From Lates calcarifer (Eukaryota > Chordata > Actinopteri > Centropomidae), in assembly GCF_001640805.2 (NCBI RefSeq), contig NC_066842.1, positions 27,485,791 to 27,549,790 on the forward strand: a DNA stretch of 64,000 nucleotides. Reading direction: 5' to 3'. The notes beneath the pieces were generated by a model. That model was not told the origin of the DNA. It was given only the letters and a program-made list of their open reading frames with translations, and did no database searches. The number at the start of each line of letters is the position of its first letter. The stretch's first letter is position 1. Of the stretch, positions 35,662 to 49,244 are shown piece after piece. Both the position numbers and the translations under genes were made by a program.

Positions 35662-37344
35662 TCTGAATATGAAAATGCTCAATTTGTTAACTAGAACATG
35701 CAGTATGAGACAAAAGGAACACAAGGAGGCAGATTCACAATCTGTTTCAAGCTTGTTATGTGCAAGCTGGTTTGAGTTATGGTGATGAGTTAAGAGGCTG
35801 CGGTAGCCGCGATGACTATGTCCGTGGGGTCTAAGGTTTCCTCATAGCTGAAATGCAACTCTTCAAAAATGTAAGTGGATGTCAGGGCTACTGCACCCCC
35901 AGACATATCACTGAAACAGCAATCCAGTACTACAGGTGTGATAACTTTCACACAGACTGCCGTTCAGTTTCATCTGAAACCAATAGTTCATGTTGTTTCT
36001 TTATCCAGGACTGCTCCACAACCTTAACCCGTTTAATCGCAAATTTTTCCTTTTTTTCACTCCTTAGACCTCCCTAACACATAATATGAATGAATTTTTT
36101 CATTTCATGTTGGTTATATTAGTGAAAATATAGGTTTTATACTCAACAATTGTTGCCGGTGGGAAACCGCATAGACTAAATTTACACAAATTCTTCAATT
36201 TGAGCTATTTATACATATAAAAACAAGAATACCACATGTGTAACATATTATAACTAGATCAGGAGGTGCTCCTAGCATTTCCATTACAAACATTCTGCTC
36301 ATATAATCACTGCACTTTATCACACTGAATGAAGTATTGCATTAAGAACACATTATTATCCAACACAAGTAAACACAAGTGGTTAAAGAGAAAAGAGAAA
36401 GTGGAGGAGAGAGCACCTTGAAAGAAGGTGAATGCTCTGGTGGCATTCTGTCATGTATTTCTCTCCTCATTCTTTGCTTTGTTATTTCTGACTCTCTCTC
36501 TCTCTTTCGATCTCTCTATGCCCCAGATCATACTACCATCTGCTCTGGTGTTTTATTAAAAACCAAACAGACTCCTCAGGGCCTGCTTTACTTATTCACA
36601 CCCAAAAACTCACTAACACTGGCTCAAGCTGCATATCTGGGATCAGTTTCTGGTCTCTGTGCCCGACAGAGATTGCAGAGATTTAGGATTTAGTTTTAGT
36701 GTTTGTATTTGTTTACAGAAGTCATTTATCTGTGTTTTATTTAAGTTTGATTTTAGATTCCCATACTTGATCACATCAAGTGAGTGTAATGCAACATACG
36801 TACAGATATACGTATTGAAATATTTATCTATGACAAGTTAATTATACATCATTTTATTCTTTCTATAACTCAGATAAGCCTAGATGGCTAATGATAAATG
36901 GAACAATTCAGTTTGTGTTATTAGTATTTTTTGTTAAGACCAGGTCACCTCCAGAGACTTAATCCTCCAAACTCATTAAACTAGCAAAGCAATGTAAATG
37001 CAAAGGCATTTTCCAAGCACAACGTCTTTGTGATGCGAAGCTACTCAGACAGATCCAAAGTGCAGTTATGGTACCCATTCAGTCCCATATTTGCAGTTAT
37101 AAGCCTCTAGAAATGTTACTGAACATGTTTATAATGAAGAAACTCAATGAAATATGTGCAGTGTCACACATTTAATGTAAAGTGTCACATGACCAGAGGT
37201 GTTCACTTCCTGGTTGCACCATGAGAAGAGCAACGCTGCATCAAATGTTCCAAACAAATGGTTACTAAATATGTTAGCATAAAGATAGGACAGTGATTTT
37301 TGATACACATCATCTTTAAGGTGTCTAGTATAACTAGTAGCCTT

Positions 37345-37815
37345 GAGTCTTCTTGGGTATGATGAGACAAGCTCTGTATACCTGGATTCGGGGATTTTCT
37401 GCTATTCATCACTGCAGATCCTCTCAAGCTCTGTCAAGTTGGACGGTCTCAACCATTTTTAGGTCTTTCCAAAGATCTGGGTTACTCAAGGACATTCACA
37501 GAGTTGTCCCTCCTGCATTGTCCTATTGGAGGTTGAACTTTTGGCCCAGTCCTGAGTGTTCTGGACCAGGTTTTCATTGAGGATATCTCTCTGCTTTTGC
37601 TCCATTCAGCTTTCCATCAAACATGACCAGTCTTTCAGACCTGTCACTGCTGTTGTAAAACACTGCCACAGCATAATGCTGCCTCCACCATGGTGTTGGG
37701 ATGGCACTGGGAAGGTGATGAGAGGCGCCTGGTTTTCTCCAGATATGCTGCATAGAATTGAGGCCTAACCTGAACGCTAGCCTTCTTCCTCCAGCACTGA
37801 TCAATGCATTCCTGG
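37345..37815 (-). pseudogene. Tc1-type transposase remnant, fourth lineage
   Basis: Read on the minus strand, it contains HIWRKPGASHHLPSAIPT, a decayed counterpart of the HGGGSIM region, then RLVMFDGKLNGAKAERY. These resemble the middle of fish Tc1 transposases (VWRKPG..HH....IPT, GKMNGAKY). The plus-strand text (gatcctctcaagctctgtca, caaggacattcacagagttg) continues the same element toward its C-terminal-coding side. Terminal repeats are not visible, and the reading frame is broken repeatedly. Confidence 0.75.
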
Positions 37816-37827
37816 TGCCATGATGTC

Positions 37828-37845
37828 AACATTAATATTAATGTT
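37828..37845. repeat. 18-bp perfect palindrome
   Basis: The sequence aacattaatattaatgtt is its own reverse complement, extended imperfectly on both sides (gatgtc...atcatc). It lies at the edge of the Tc1 remnant. Confidence 0.6.
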
Positions 37846-39557
37846 AATATCATCTATAGAAAATGAAATAAGCGAATTGAGGGGGAAAATAAAACAATTA
37901 CAATAACAACAATAATAATACTAATAAAAATGGAGTATACTTTATGTTTAAATGTAGATTCAGTTTTTTATTCATATAGTTTTACATGTTTTTGTTGCTT
38001 AATTAAGGAGGTGAAAACAATACCAAAAAGAAGGGGAAAAAAATGAAAAGAGGACAAGAAAGTGCTACATGAGTCACCTCAGATGAATGAAGGTATTTAT
38101 CCTGTACATGTTCCTTAAGGAAGACACCTCATGCTCACTGTTCATTAACATTTAAATGGGACCATCAAATTCACACATAATCACACTCTTAGCTTCTTTC
38201 CTTCTGTAATTTTGATTTAAATATTGCTTTGTTACACTAGCCCTTTTGTGCACCTTACACACAAACACACAAACACACATCCAGTAACTCCCCTGACGGA
38301 GTGCTCATTGGTTAATGCTCTCAGTAGTATAAGCTTATGGGAAAAGGAACTGGCTCATTACAATTAGAATAAAGAGTTATCATCTTTCCTCCTGACTGGC
38401 TCATGAGAGCATTAGCAGAGTTCAGACAGAGGGAATATGGAATCATTTTGTGTTTTTCTCTGGCACATGCCAGAGCCTTATAGAAATCCCTCAGGCATTC
38501 TGTCCTTTTGATATAGGCCTCTAGCTAATAACTTGTGTAAATGAAAGGCAGCAAACACCCGATGTCACAGAGAATTTTTGTCTTGGATCTCCAATGGAAA
38601 CCTCTGGGAATGACGCCTGTTTCAAAACAAATTAAACATTTTTGTTCCATGAAATATGGGCTGTGGGACCAGCCTTGCATGCGTGTATGCCAGTTAACAT
38701 TCACATAGTTAGGGCTAGCTTGACTTTATAATTGTACTCAGCTAATCTCATCTCCAGACATTTTACCCCAAGTATATACACAAAGTATGTTTCTGTGTTC
38801 AATGGCTCTAGATTTTCTAGTTATAGTGCTGGTAAATAATTTCTCTGGGAGCATTAGTGGATGAAGAAAATGCAGGTTTCACAATTTGTTGTATAATGTT
38901 CCTTTAAATACTTCCAAAGATCCAAATTTCAAGTTTCAAAGATTTACAGTTTCTACATACATTTATAAGCTGGTGATGGCAAATGGTACCAACAACAGTC
39001 TGACAGTTTTGCCATTCTTCCAGACATACCAGGCAGGGTTATTATGCATAATTTGTTCTGAGAATAGTTCTAGAAAATCAGTTCCAGGTCCAAATAGATT
39101 GGTCACCAGATAATGCTGAGGGGTCACAAGATGATTGTCAGGAAGGGAGACATGAAGGCAACACTCAAAGTTATTTATTATTATTATTTTTAGAACTATT
39201 ATTATTTTCTGACCTTTCTAAAATTCTTTTTTTCTCCTTTTCAAATATTTGTAAATGCGTCCTCTTCAAGATCCGAAAATCCATTTAAAGGTATAAAATG
39301 ATAAATTTAAAAAATGAATAAAAATAAAAACAACTAGACTTGTTTTATGCATTTGGATGACCTGCATACTTAGATTAGCCCAGATGTTTCCAGCTGTTTT
39401 CAAACGTAGAGAAACACATATTTTTAATGAATATAACTGTCTATTTCATTTGGTCACCTATGGCGTCTTATCCAATTTTTGCACGTGTCAGCATTCCGGT
39501 TGCCAGAAGTGATCAAAGTAATTTTTTAAATCCAGTTTTAAGCCACATTTTTAAGAC

Positions 39558-39578
39558 TTTTTTTTTTTTTTTTTTTTT
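39558..39578. repeat. Poly-T tract
   Basis: About 21 consecutive T, possibly the reverse complement of a retrotransposon A tail, though no element body was recognised beside it. Confidence 0.8.
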
Positions 39579-39734
39579 GATCATGGTCATTTTTAATTAT
39601 ATATTTTAACCAGATGAAGGCTTTTTGTCATCAAAAGATGACAAAAAGATCTCAAATCATCAGAAAAACAAGCTGAGCAAACGTTAGGGGTCGCTTGGAT
39701 TCACTGATTAGCTTTTGAAGAAAATGATTTTTAA

Positions 39735-40160
39735 CGCCAGACTGCTTTATTTGGTGTTTTTATCTGATTTAATCACTGGCACTGGGTCCAATTGTGTTAG
39801 AAAGGAGGAGACCTCCTGTGGATAATTTGGCTCCAGCTAAAAATCTTCTGAGCACCTGGATCATAAGTTATCATGGAAATAGGCTGAACAAACATCAGCC
39901 GCAACTTTGCTCTGGTGAACATGGACAGCGAATCACTTTTTTTTTAACATGAACTGCTTTATTCATTTTTTCAAACAGTTTAATCACTGGTTCCATTTGT
40001 TTTAGAGAGGAGTTTACAGGTAATTCAGCTAACCAGTAAAAACCTGAACGTCTGCTTTACTGAATGCTTTCACTAGCTTTAGTTACCTGGTCTGTTTTTG
40101 AGAGGAGGGGACCTGCGTGAATATTTTGACTCCCAATATAAATCTCCTGAACGATTGACA
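39735..40160. repeat. Degenerate tandem triplication, unit about 110-200 bp
   Basis: Three successive segments share the same ordered words: actgctttatt, tttaatcactgg, ttTTAGAnAGGAG, a (g)gataattnngctcc-like block and tctcctgaac. They start near 39741, 39953 and 40055. The units have diverged and differ in length. This may be an old array or three copies of a short repeat. Confidence 0.4.
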
Positions 40161-42869
40161 CTGAAAGAATCCTAAGTGAAAGAAACTGACTGCAGTGATA
40201 GCAATGTTGGTGAAGACAACAATTGCTATGATCCCACACTACTTCAAGCCATCAGTATGTATGTATGTCTTTTGTTGACCCCTAGTGGCAGAAGTGACAT
40301 ACTTGTGTTTAAATGAGGCAGTTTTGTGAAGAAACATGCTTAGACTGCTCACAGCTCAGAGACACATGCAGCCTGTAATAATGGGTCATGAGTGGACATG
40401 CCTTAACTGTAAAGGGTCACAAGCCTAGACAGCTGGGAAAAAGTAGTGCAGTTAGGATCAAAAAGGTTCATAGGAAGTGTCAGCATTTTTCCTTGTAATA
40501 AGCTCTTTTTGATGTGTATTGTGCGTAGAGTTGACATTTTAACCTCAGGGTGACACTAGTTTAAAGCTCAAGAAGTGTCCAAACTGGAAATTACTCATCC
40601 TCTGGGGGGCAGGAATGTTTTCTGTGTATTTATGACAATCCAAACTACATTTGAATTTTTCATCTGTCACAGTGGAAATTTTGGTGTGATTAAAAATGAC
40701 TGCACTTCTCTCTGTTTGTTCTACATATAAAAGCTTATGTCATTATAATAATTTTAAAAGATGCTATAATCACATAAAAATTAATGTAGGGTCTTTTAAT
40801 TACCTGATCCTTGTTTTATTTATTGTGAATTGAGACAGCAGTTAATCCATTCAGTATGCTGTAGACTATAAATGTAAAGCTGCTGAAAAATTTATGTTTG
40901 AGATTTTCTATGACTGCACACCCCTTTAGACTGACAGTGAAATGGAAGCAGTGGGCACTGGCATGATGCAAACAGGAGGGGTTTTTCATGGACAGAGCTG
41001 TTCTTCACAGGATGAACTGAACTGACAGAAAGGTACAGAAATTATTGCCAGACTGTAACATGTGTAATCTTTTGGGGTATGTTTGATACATTGACAGTGG
41101 TTTACCGATAAACAAATGTACTTATTTGTGTACATTTCCATCCCCAGAGCACCTCTGTTAGCTTTGCTAAAAGGACAAGATCAAACTTGTACCTACATTG
41201 TGATATACTGTATAACAGAGGGATGTTTTTGTCTGAGTTGAGCTTCTCATTCACTCACAAGGAATTATATTGTCAGAAAACTCAAAGTGACTCTAGATGT
41301 TCAGTTGTACTTCTAATTTTCAAACACTGCAGTCTTATGTTCAGCTGTGGTGGTGTTTGGATCCTATAGCAGACTGGCACCAATAAATGATAATTCATAT
41401 TCATAAATGACAGAAAATTCTTGGTTAGTACACACCCTAGTGACATGGTAACATACATGCATTTCTCTCTGTTCTAAAATTGCAGATTATTGTCATGGAA
41501 ACTGGCTCACAGAAACTGAAGTGCTGTGTTTTGTATAGTTTGGTGACAGCTGCAGTGTGTGTGCTGGTCTGACTCTCTCAGCAGTTTGTGCTGTTAGAGG
41601 TACACAGAGGAGAGGAGAGGTTTACTGTACTTTTCTTGGCTCTAAAGTGGAAACCTTTGGGAATGGAGGCTGACTCATAACAAACCTTACTGCCTTATTC
41701 TCTGTCACCCTGCTGTCACCTTCTGTCTCTCTTGTTTCCTACTTCTCAGTCAACCAAATAAAAACAGTGCTGGTGAACAGAACTGTGACATCCTATTTAC
41801 ATCCCTACAACAAGAATTGTTTCTTAGATTTTGAATGATGAATTGTGGTTAGCTATGTTAGCTCTGATAGAAGGTCGAGACAATAAATATATAAGATTAT
41901 TTTGAGTGGACAATGGAGGTATTTCCTGCAGTGACTGGTCCAATTAAATATTACACTGTTCTAGGTCCAAAGTTCAACATATCTGGGTCACTTTAGCAGA
42001 AAATTAATGGGCAGTTTCCACCACAAGAACTCTTCCAGCAATAGAAAAAAACTTCACCTGCATTTTAGCTTGAGGAACCAGGGTCTAATGTAGTTTGCAG
42101 TATTAGTGCACTATAGTTCCTGCTTGGGCTGTCTTAATTGCCACATCTCAGTAATGACATAAACAGTATTTTACTAAACCTGCACACAAGATCCTGTCCT
42201 GAGCTTTTCTAAAATCTTTGAGCAATAAACATATAGATTGTAACTCTGAGTAATATTTATATAACATAGCCAGTAGTTAAGAACATGTGTAGGTGTTTGT
42301 TTAACAGAACTTATTCCTATATCGCTAAGCTTTATTTCACGTGTCATGTGACCATTAAAACAATTTCCCTACTATGTATGAACAAAAATAATCCCTTTCA
42401 ATCATATGATCCATGAGCAGTGTGTGGTGGTGTATTTACCTGCAGAGACATCTGCCAGCATTTCCTTATATTTTTCTTATTTGCTGGATGTTTCTGGGCT
42501 GCAGCTTTTATGCAGTGGGTGTGGAGTCCCCAGCTAATAACAGTCTGCAGAGTGTGAGGGACTCTATAAAAACATAGCAGCTAGATTACATTGCTGTGTC
42601 TGTATCTCTCCTCATCCTTTTGATCGTATGGATGTATAAAGAGCTGCAGGTCTGTGTCTGTTTGACCATGGGTGGGGCTCATTCAAAATCAGGCAGTATA
42701 GCACTTACCTACAGGGCTGTGTGGAGGTGTGGGCATGTTTATTGTTAATGCAAACTCTATGAAACAATCAGAAAACATTTATTGCTCTCATTCACTGCTC
42801 TGTCTTTGCTCACACTGCTCTGCTCTTCATTCACTAGCTCACTCAACCACTGCTGCCCTCTCTTACTAG

Positions 42870-42955
42870 TTGAGCCAGGGAGGCGGGGCCAACTTTGAAT
42901 GGTGTATTTACAAACAGCAGCTGACATATCCTGCATATTATACCTTTAAGTATTA
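42870..42955. repeat. Possible fish MITE end
   Basis: The text gggaggcggggccaactttg through tgcatattatacctttaag resembles the terminal part of short nonautonomous elements common in fish. The opposite end was not found. Confidence 0.25.
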
Positions 42956-43856
42956 CATTTGAACAACACTATTATGGCTTCTCTTATTTCATTCTCTCAG
43001 TCAGATGTTTTAGGGTATGGAATGCTGTTATTTCACAAAGGCTTGTGAAACTGCCACTGTGTATGAAACTCGGGAACTCTGAAGAGGTCTACTCTCTCTA
43101 ATGTTTATCTGGCTTATCCAGTTACATTAGATAGGCGTAATTACATTATTTAAAACTGTTAAGTGGAACAATGATGATTTGACTCATGAAAGCCTTTCTG
43201 AATAAATGAAGTAATCAAGCTTATTGATACGCCTGAAAGTAGGTCAGTTAGAGACATAATGTTGCTTCTAACATTTCCAATGTACTAGCCAAACTGTGTT
43301 CCTGCACCCTAAAACTGTACAGGTCAATCACTGTCCCTTTCATACCAACAGGGCTGTTGAAATTGTTGATGTTTGGTCTGGCAAACGATATGTACAGAGA
43401 GGCAAGTATTCTGTATCTTTATAGACATGCCCTAATTATGCATAAATTAACTGTAAATTAACATAATTTTAAGATACTGGCCTTACAAAAAGCTCTTTAC
43501 AATTCCAATGTAGGTCATTCCATGTAAAATATTCAAAGTAAACAGAGCCTAAATAAATCTCAACGCTGTTTAAAACATTTCCAAGACATTTTTTATTTAC
43601 ACTAACAAATAACTATACTAAAGCTTTTGCCTCTGTTAGTGGAAACTAGAATGGATTAAAAAAAAACTCAGAAATGGTCCATTTCCTCAGCATGAGGTGA
43701 GAGGTGCCAGAAACATTCTCTATGGTTCATTTAGTTTCTGTCACCGTCACTTAACAAAAAGGAAAACAGTAGCAAAGTATCAAATGTCAATTACAGCATT
43801 ATTCACTTTCATAGAATGCAATAAGGCAAGAAAACTAAATGGGTTTTATAGTGAGG

Positions 43857-43860
<4 letters not shown>

Positions 43861-43892
<32 letters not shown>
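43861..43892. repeat. (GA)16 microsatellite
   Basis: Uninterrupted GA tract in the large intron. Confidence 0.95.
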
Positions 43893-43896
<4 letters not shown>

Positions 43897-46800
43897 ACTG
43901 ACCAGAACCGGAGAGGAAATAAGAACACAAGCATGATTAAAAATGTCTTACTTTCCTACATCCCTTTCCTGACTGCAGGCTCAGCCTGCTCATCTGTATT
44001 CAGGAAGCAATCAGGGAAAGTGGTAAAATACTGCAGTCAAAATTCTCTGTACTCCAAATGCCCAAGATGCTCAAGGGAGACCTGAAAACAATTGAGGTAT
44101 TCATTAAGTCAAAAGATAAATAAAATGATCCCTAATATCAAAGAGTAAGGTGAGAAATGAGGAATACCAAGGACAGGAATTTGGATGTTCAAAACATTTG
44201 TTTCATTTATGTTGCACATGACACCAGAAATCATCTCTCTAAGTTTTAGAACTGCATTCCTCATCATCATCTTTATGCATCTGTCTTATCATTCATAAGA
44301 GTTTTCACCCCTTTTTGTTAAAGTCAGGATCATTTACTTCCACCAAATAATTTCTCAGTGGAATTAACACATTTCTATTGCATTAACCACATGTGAAATA
44401 TTTAAATTAGTTTTGCTTAGCCACATTTTTAACCGTCAGGGTGACATTGATTGTCATAAATGTTACATAGGATGATGTTAGAGAAAAATGTGTATAAGTG
44501 TTGCCTAACATTAACATCCCCAAACTCAAGTCCATCATTGGCAGCAAAACCTTTCTGGGAAATCAAGTCTTTGAACCTTTCAGAAATTCAAAGAACTGCC
44601 TTCAGCTGCCATGGACCCTTTCAACAGAGCTTTGCCAAATTCACAGATAAGAAATAATGCAATGCAGTTCTTTCTTTCTTCCTTTCTTTTTATTCCATGA
44701 GTACATGAAATCAGCACCACTTAGCACAGAATATGTATGTGAATGATATACACAGACAGACTCTTTTTTTAATGTCCATTTCCCTCTATCTCTCTCTCTT
44801 CAGATCAATTTTTCAATGTGCCGTCTTGTGATTACACAACTATTACCCGTGCTGTGCTGAAAAATTAAAACTCTCACTCATCAAACATTCACTGCACTTC
44901 CTCTCATTACTGGCCTGGCCTGGAGGGGGAGAGAGAGATGAGGGGGTGGAGGGGGAGAGGAACGATGCAGTGAGGAGTAAGAAGAGAGAGAGTGGATTAA
45001 AATGTGAAATAGGAGGCCATCAGTATTTGCATGATCATCCCTGTGATACATATGCAGCAAGGGGGGAGGCGCATACTGCAGACATACAAATGACACACAA
45101 ACTGCAACTCCAGCCCACTGTGCCCGTTTGATACATACAGCACATGTGTCTGGGGCCTGAAAAAGGTGGAAACCCTTTGTACATCTGGTTCCTACTCTAT
45201 TAGAGCTTACAAGAGTCCGCCCAGAAGGAAATAGGTGTTGGGAGGGGGGAAAAAACCTTTAAGAAACACTGATCAAACAGATATACAACAATCGTGACTC
45301 TTCTCACACTTCCCACTTATTGTATGTTATAAACCTGGATGTTTACCTCTGAGGATTCCTTTTATTATTAGAATCTCTTTAAAAATTAAGACTTGGTTGA
45401 CCCATATGGCAGTTAAAGTTGAATGATTAAAATGCAATTTGCATGCAGTTTGAATACCACCTTGATTTGATTTGCTTTTGTACTATTAAACCTAGGAATT
45501 TCATTGTTTTGATTTGAAATTAACATTAATTCGAAATTAATTAATTTGAAATTACAATTAATTCACAGGCTCACTTTGCTTGTTCTTTTTTAGCTTCGAC
45601 CAGATTTGTTTGTCCATTTTCAGGCTCCAATAACCGATGATGATAATTTCACAGTTTCAAAAATTTCTCTGATCATCATCACAACATTTAGTGAGAACTT
45701 GTCGCTGTGAGTGTTTGTCCACTCATTTAGTTTTTCCTTTAATCTGTCCACTTTATACAACTTAAGTCAGTGCCACATCTCCACAGACTGCAGCACATTG
45801 TAGAAGACTGACAACTAACAACTGTTCCCATGTTAAAAAAAAAGAGTCAATGGGTCATCAGTGCAAGTATCTTATTATGACCCATTGCTACATTTTATTG
45901 TTGTTTATTTTGACCTCTAGTTGCCATGTAACTGTAATTGGACCAAAGGAGTCTGGTGATTTAGCATAAAGCAGCCATGTTAGGAGGAGGTTGAGGTTGA
46001 TGGATGAGTAAAAAAAAGCAGTTTCCACATAGGAGAGCAATGTGTCCCAGGTGAAATTGATTTAGACTTTTAACCATGACCATACCACAACCTTCACCTC
46101 GTTTTTATTATTGTAATCATGTAATATTGTAGTGATGTTTGGTAGACTCTTACAAGCCGTATTATTGTCAACATGATAATGTAAGGTCTGGTATGCCAGC
46201 CACTGGTTTTGTTGTCATAAACTGTGATGCAGATATCTTTATGTTAGGAGTATCATGTATAATCATCTCTAGTAGGATGAGATGGACAGATATCCCATGT
46301 ATATTTTTTGTTGCAAATGCCACTTTTCCATTATTCATCCCACTAATGCATTTCTGTCACTATTTATCTCATTATTTCTTTATCAACAAAAAGATGTTCC
46401 TGTCTCAGTCGAGCGAAAAAGGCTTTTTGGCAGTATTAAGGAAATTAAATCAAAATTTGGCATTTCCATTCTGCCTTTCCAACTCAATTCACCATGATTC
46501 ATATAAAAAGACTTGGATGGGAACACATAAGTGCTCCATCTCTGTGTCTGGCTCTGTCTCCATCCCTCCCTCTCTTGCTCTCTTGGTCTGGATTTATCAC
46601 GGAGCTCTGGGATCTGTGCTGTTCTCTGTCAGAGTCTGAACCTTCACTGCTGGGAGATAAGAGGAGGAGAAGAGATTCTTCTGGGACCTCACTCTTTGCC
46701 TTCTCTCCACTTCAGTTTATATCAGTTTACTTCACTTCTGCTCATTTTATTTAAACCACTGATATGGTAACATGTCTTTATCAAACCAATTTAACATTCA

Positions 46801-49204
46801 ATCATCTGGATTCAATAATCCAGATTATTATTGTTAGATGATCTCTAGTGGCCATAGTAGGGTGGTGGTGGTGGTGGGGGTGAATATATACACTGAGTCA
46901 CCAGTTTGCCCAGGATTATCTGAAAGGGCCCCTATGGAGTTTTCTTGTAAACAAACAAAAGTTACATTTACATTCAGTCTCACTCACCAAAACCAATTGT
47001 GTGTATCCTTGCAGTTTAATGCATCAAGTTCCATATATATATAATATAAAATAATATTAAGTGCTGCATTGTTTAAGTCCATGTTTTTTAGCTAGTCATC
47101 TTCATTACCTTTGTTGGTTCATCTTGGTACATTAGTGCCACCTGTAGGTCAATGGAATGGTGTGAAACCATTGTCAGAAATATGTATCAGAATTCCTAGG
47201 AGAAAGGGTTGCAGAGCTATTGTCATTGAATAGTACAAATAAGGTGGGTTGAGTTGTTAAATTGGTACACAGCAGGTACTTTCATGTGTGGTTTATTACA
47301 CCTCCTAAATCCACATCACTCAGGAAGTGGAGGCAGAGATCAAAGGTAGGATGAAGGTAAAAGAGGGAGGTTTGAAGACCTGTGACAAGTGTTACATTGT
47401 GTGCAGTGATCAGTGTAAAGTTTCTAATTGCATAGTTCAGGGCCAGAAAGGAAGTGTAGCATGTTTCTAGGACATGAATTTTGGAACGAAAAACAAATAA
47501 ACAAAAAAAACATAGTATTTTTGGACATAAGAAAAAGAAAAAAAAAACATGGAAAATGTGGACTTAAAATGTAGAAACAGTGTGGTCAAGTGGTCCCTTT
47601 GACAATCTTTTTAAACACTAATATTTGGGATTACCTAATGTTTTAGGGGAGAGCTTTAGGAGACTCTCACTCTATGCGCTGATCATTGTGCTAATGTCAG
47701 AGTTTTCCCACATTCAAGATAGTAAATAAAATCAATAGTCATGCTGGACAAAAATATAAAGGTAAAACAGTTTGACAGATACTACAATTTCTCTTTACAT
47801 TACATAGTGTCAGCCAGTCATATCACATAGAAAAGTTTATTTATGTTTGAATATAGCACAGTCATGTATGTTGTTATGTTGACATCTTAGGTCTGACCTC
47901 ATCACTCCCTGCGGCACACATACTAGAGAGAGGGAGATTTTTAAATGATGACAGTAGATGACATCCTCTCCTGGACTAAAGTCTGAGCCTGCAGGTGGAT
48001 GCATGGGTGGTGGTGTGGCTGAATAAAGCAAAGAAGCAGCTGCAGTGCTGGCAGAGCAGAGGGTGAGCTGGGCATTTGTGGCAGCTTGAATAAACTTCCA
48101 AGTTGAAAGGCATGTGTTGGATTTGTGATGCAGAGAGTGGGACCTGTCATGTGTGAATGTAGCTGACTGAACAAGTTTAGCTTCAGTGAAGCAACAAATC
48201 CTCTGAACTTTTCACTGTATTTCAGATGACACATATGAGCACTTTTGGATCTGATATCATCGATAACACTGACACTGACATGGCTGTAGTTAAGGTTTGC
48301 TAAGGTTTAGGCACCAAAATGCTTGGTTAAAGTTGGGAGAAGATTGGTTTCATGGCTAAAACCAACACTGACTGTTGGTAGGTAGAAGAAAAGGAGGAAA
48401 ACAATGGTCTCCTTTGTCCAAGACACACACTGTCATCCTCTTTGTGAGGTTTTGTGGTCATGTCTTTAACAACTTTTTCTAGATACACCCCAGAGGTCTT
48501 GTCATTAACATCACTTAAACTAACTCTAACTAACCCTCTCTCGCTAAGTGCTTGACAAAATGGTTCCTTCATGGATGCAAAAACAGAGCAGAGCTAATGT
48601 TGGTTAGATTAAGACCTTGGCCAGACTAATGTTAACTCTGCTTGGAAAAAACACAGTCCTCCTCAGTCATTCCAGTCCTTGTGTTACCCCACCATTTTCA
48701 GGGGCAGGCAGAATTACTGCTGCTATGATAACTTGCCAGAGTTGCAAGAAACTTCCTTGTGCAGTACTGTATTTTGACATCTGAGAAGTGTTCATACTCA
48801 CATTGGTATTTTAGCACCTTTGTAGTGAAGTTTTAGTGAGGTTTCTAACCAGACAAAAAAATAATAATTCTATTTGTGAATCCATCCACCACTGGGGTGA
48901 ATATGAGTTGACAGGCTGATGGAGATAAACAGCTGGTGGAGCTAATTCTCCAGTCAGTGCCATTAAATCACTGCAGAAGTGGACAAAATGAGATGAGGTC
49001 GTTAACAGACCTCCAGTCAAAGCTCAAATAAAGGAAAAGCATGTGGGAAAACATGTAATAATGTGATGTTCCAGTTTCCTCATCACCCCACACAGTGCAG
49101 ATGGTACAGGTAGATGCTAACACTTTCTGGTATGAACACCAGCACCCTCACACCAACACAGCCCCTTGCATTTTGTAAATTCAGCGGTGTTTCCAGTAAC
49201 AGTA

Positions 49205-49244
49205 AGTCAGTCAGTCAATCAGTCAGCCAGTCAGTCAGTCAGTG
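49205..49244. repeat. (AGTC)n tetranucleotide repeat
   Basis: About ten AGTC units with a few substitutions. It has no spacers and is not a CRISPR array. Confidence 0.85.

Noticed and set aside
45515..45560. AT-rich inverted words (ttaattcgaaattaattaat...)
   Set aside because: Low-complexity AT sequence where short inverted matches are expected by chance.
46139..46639. Longest single open frame outside the repeats (166 codons, plus strand)
   Set aside because: No domain or family resemblance, no flanking splice or promoter structure, overlaps several other frames of similar length, and lies in the middle of the large ntrk3 intron. Judged to be chance.
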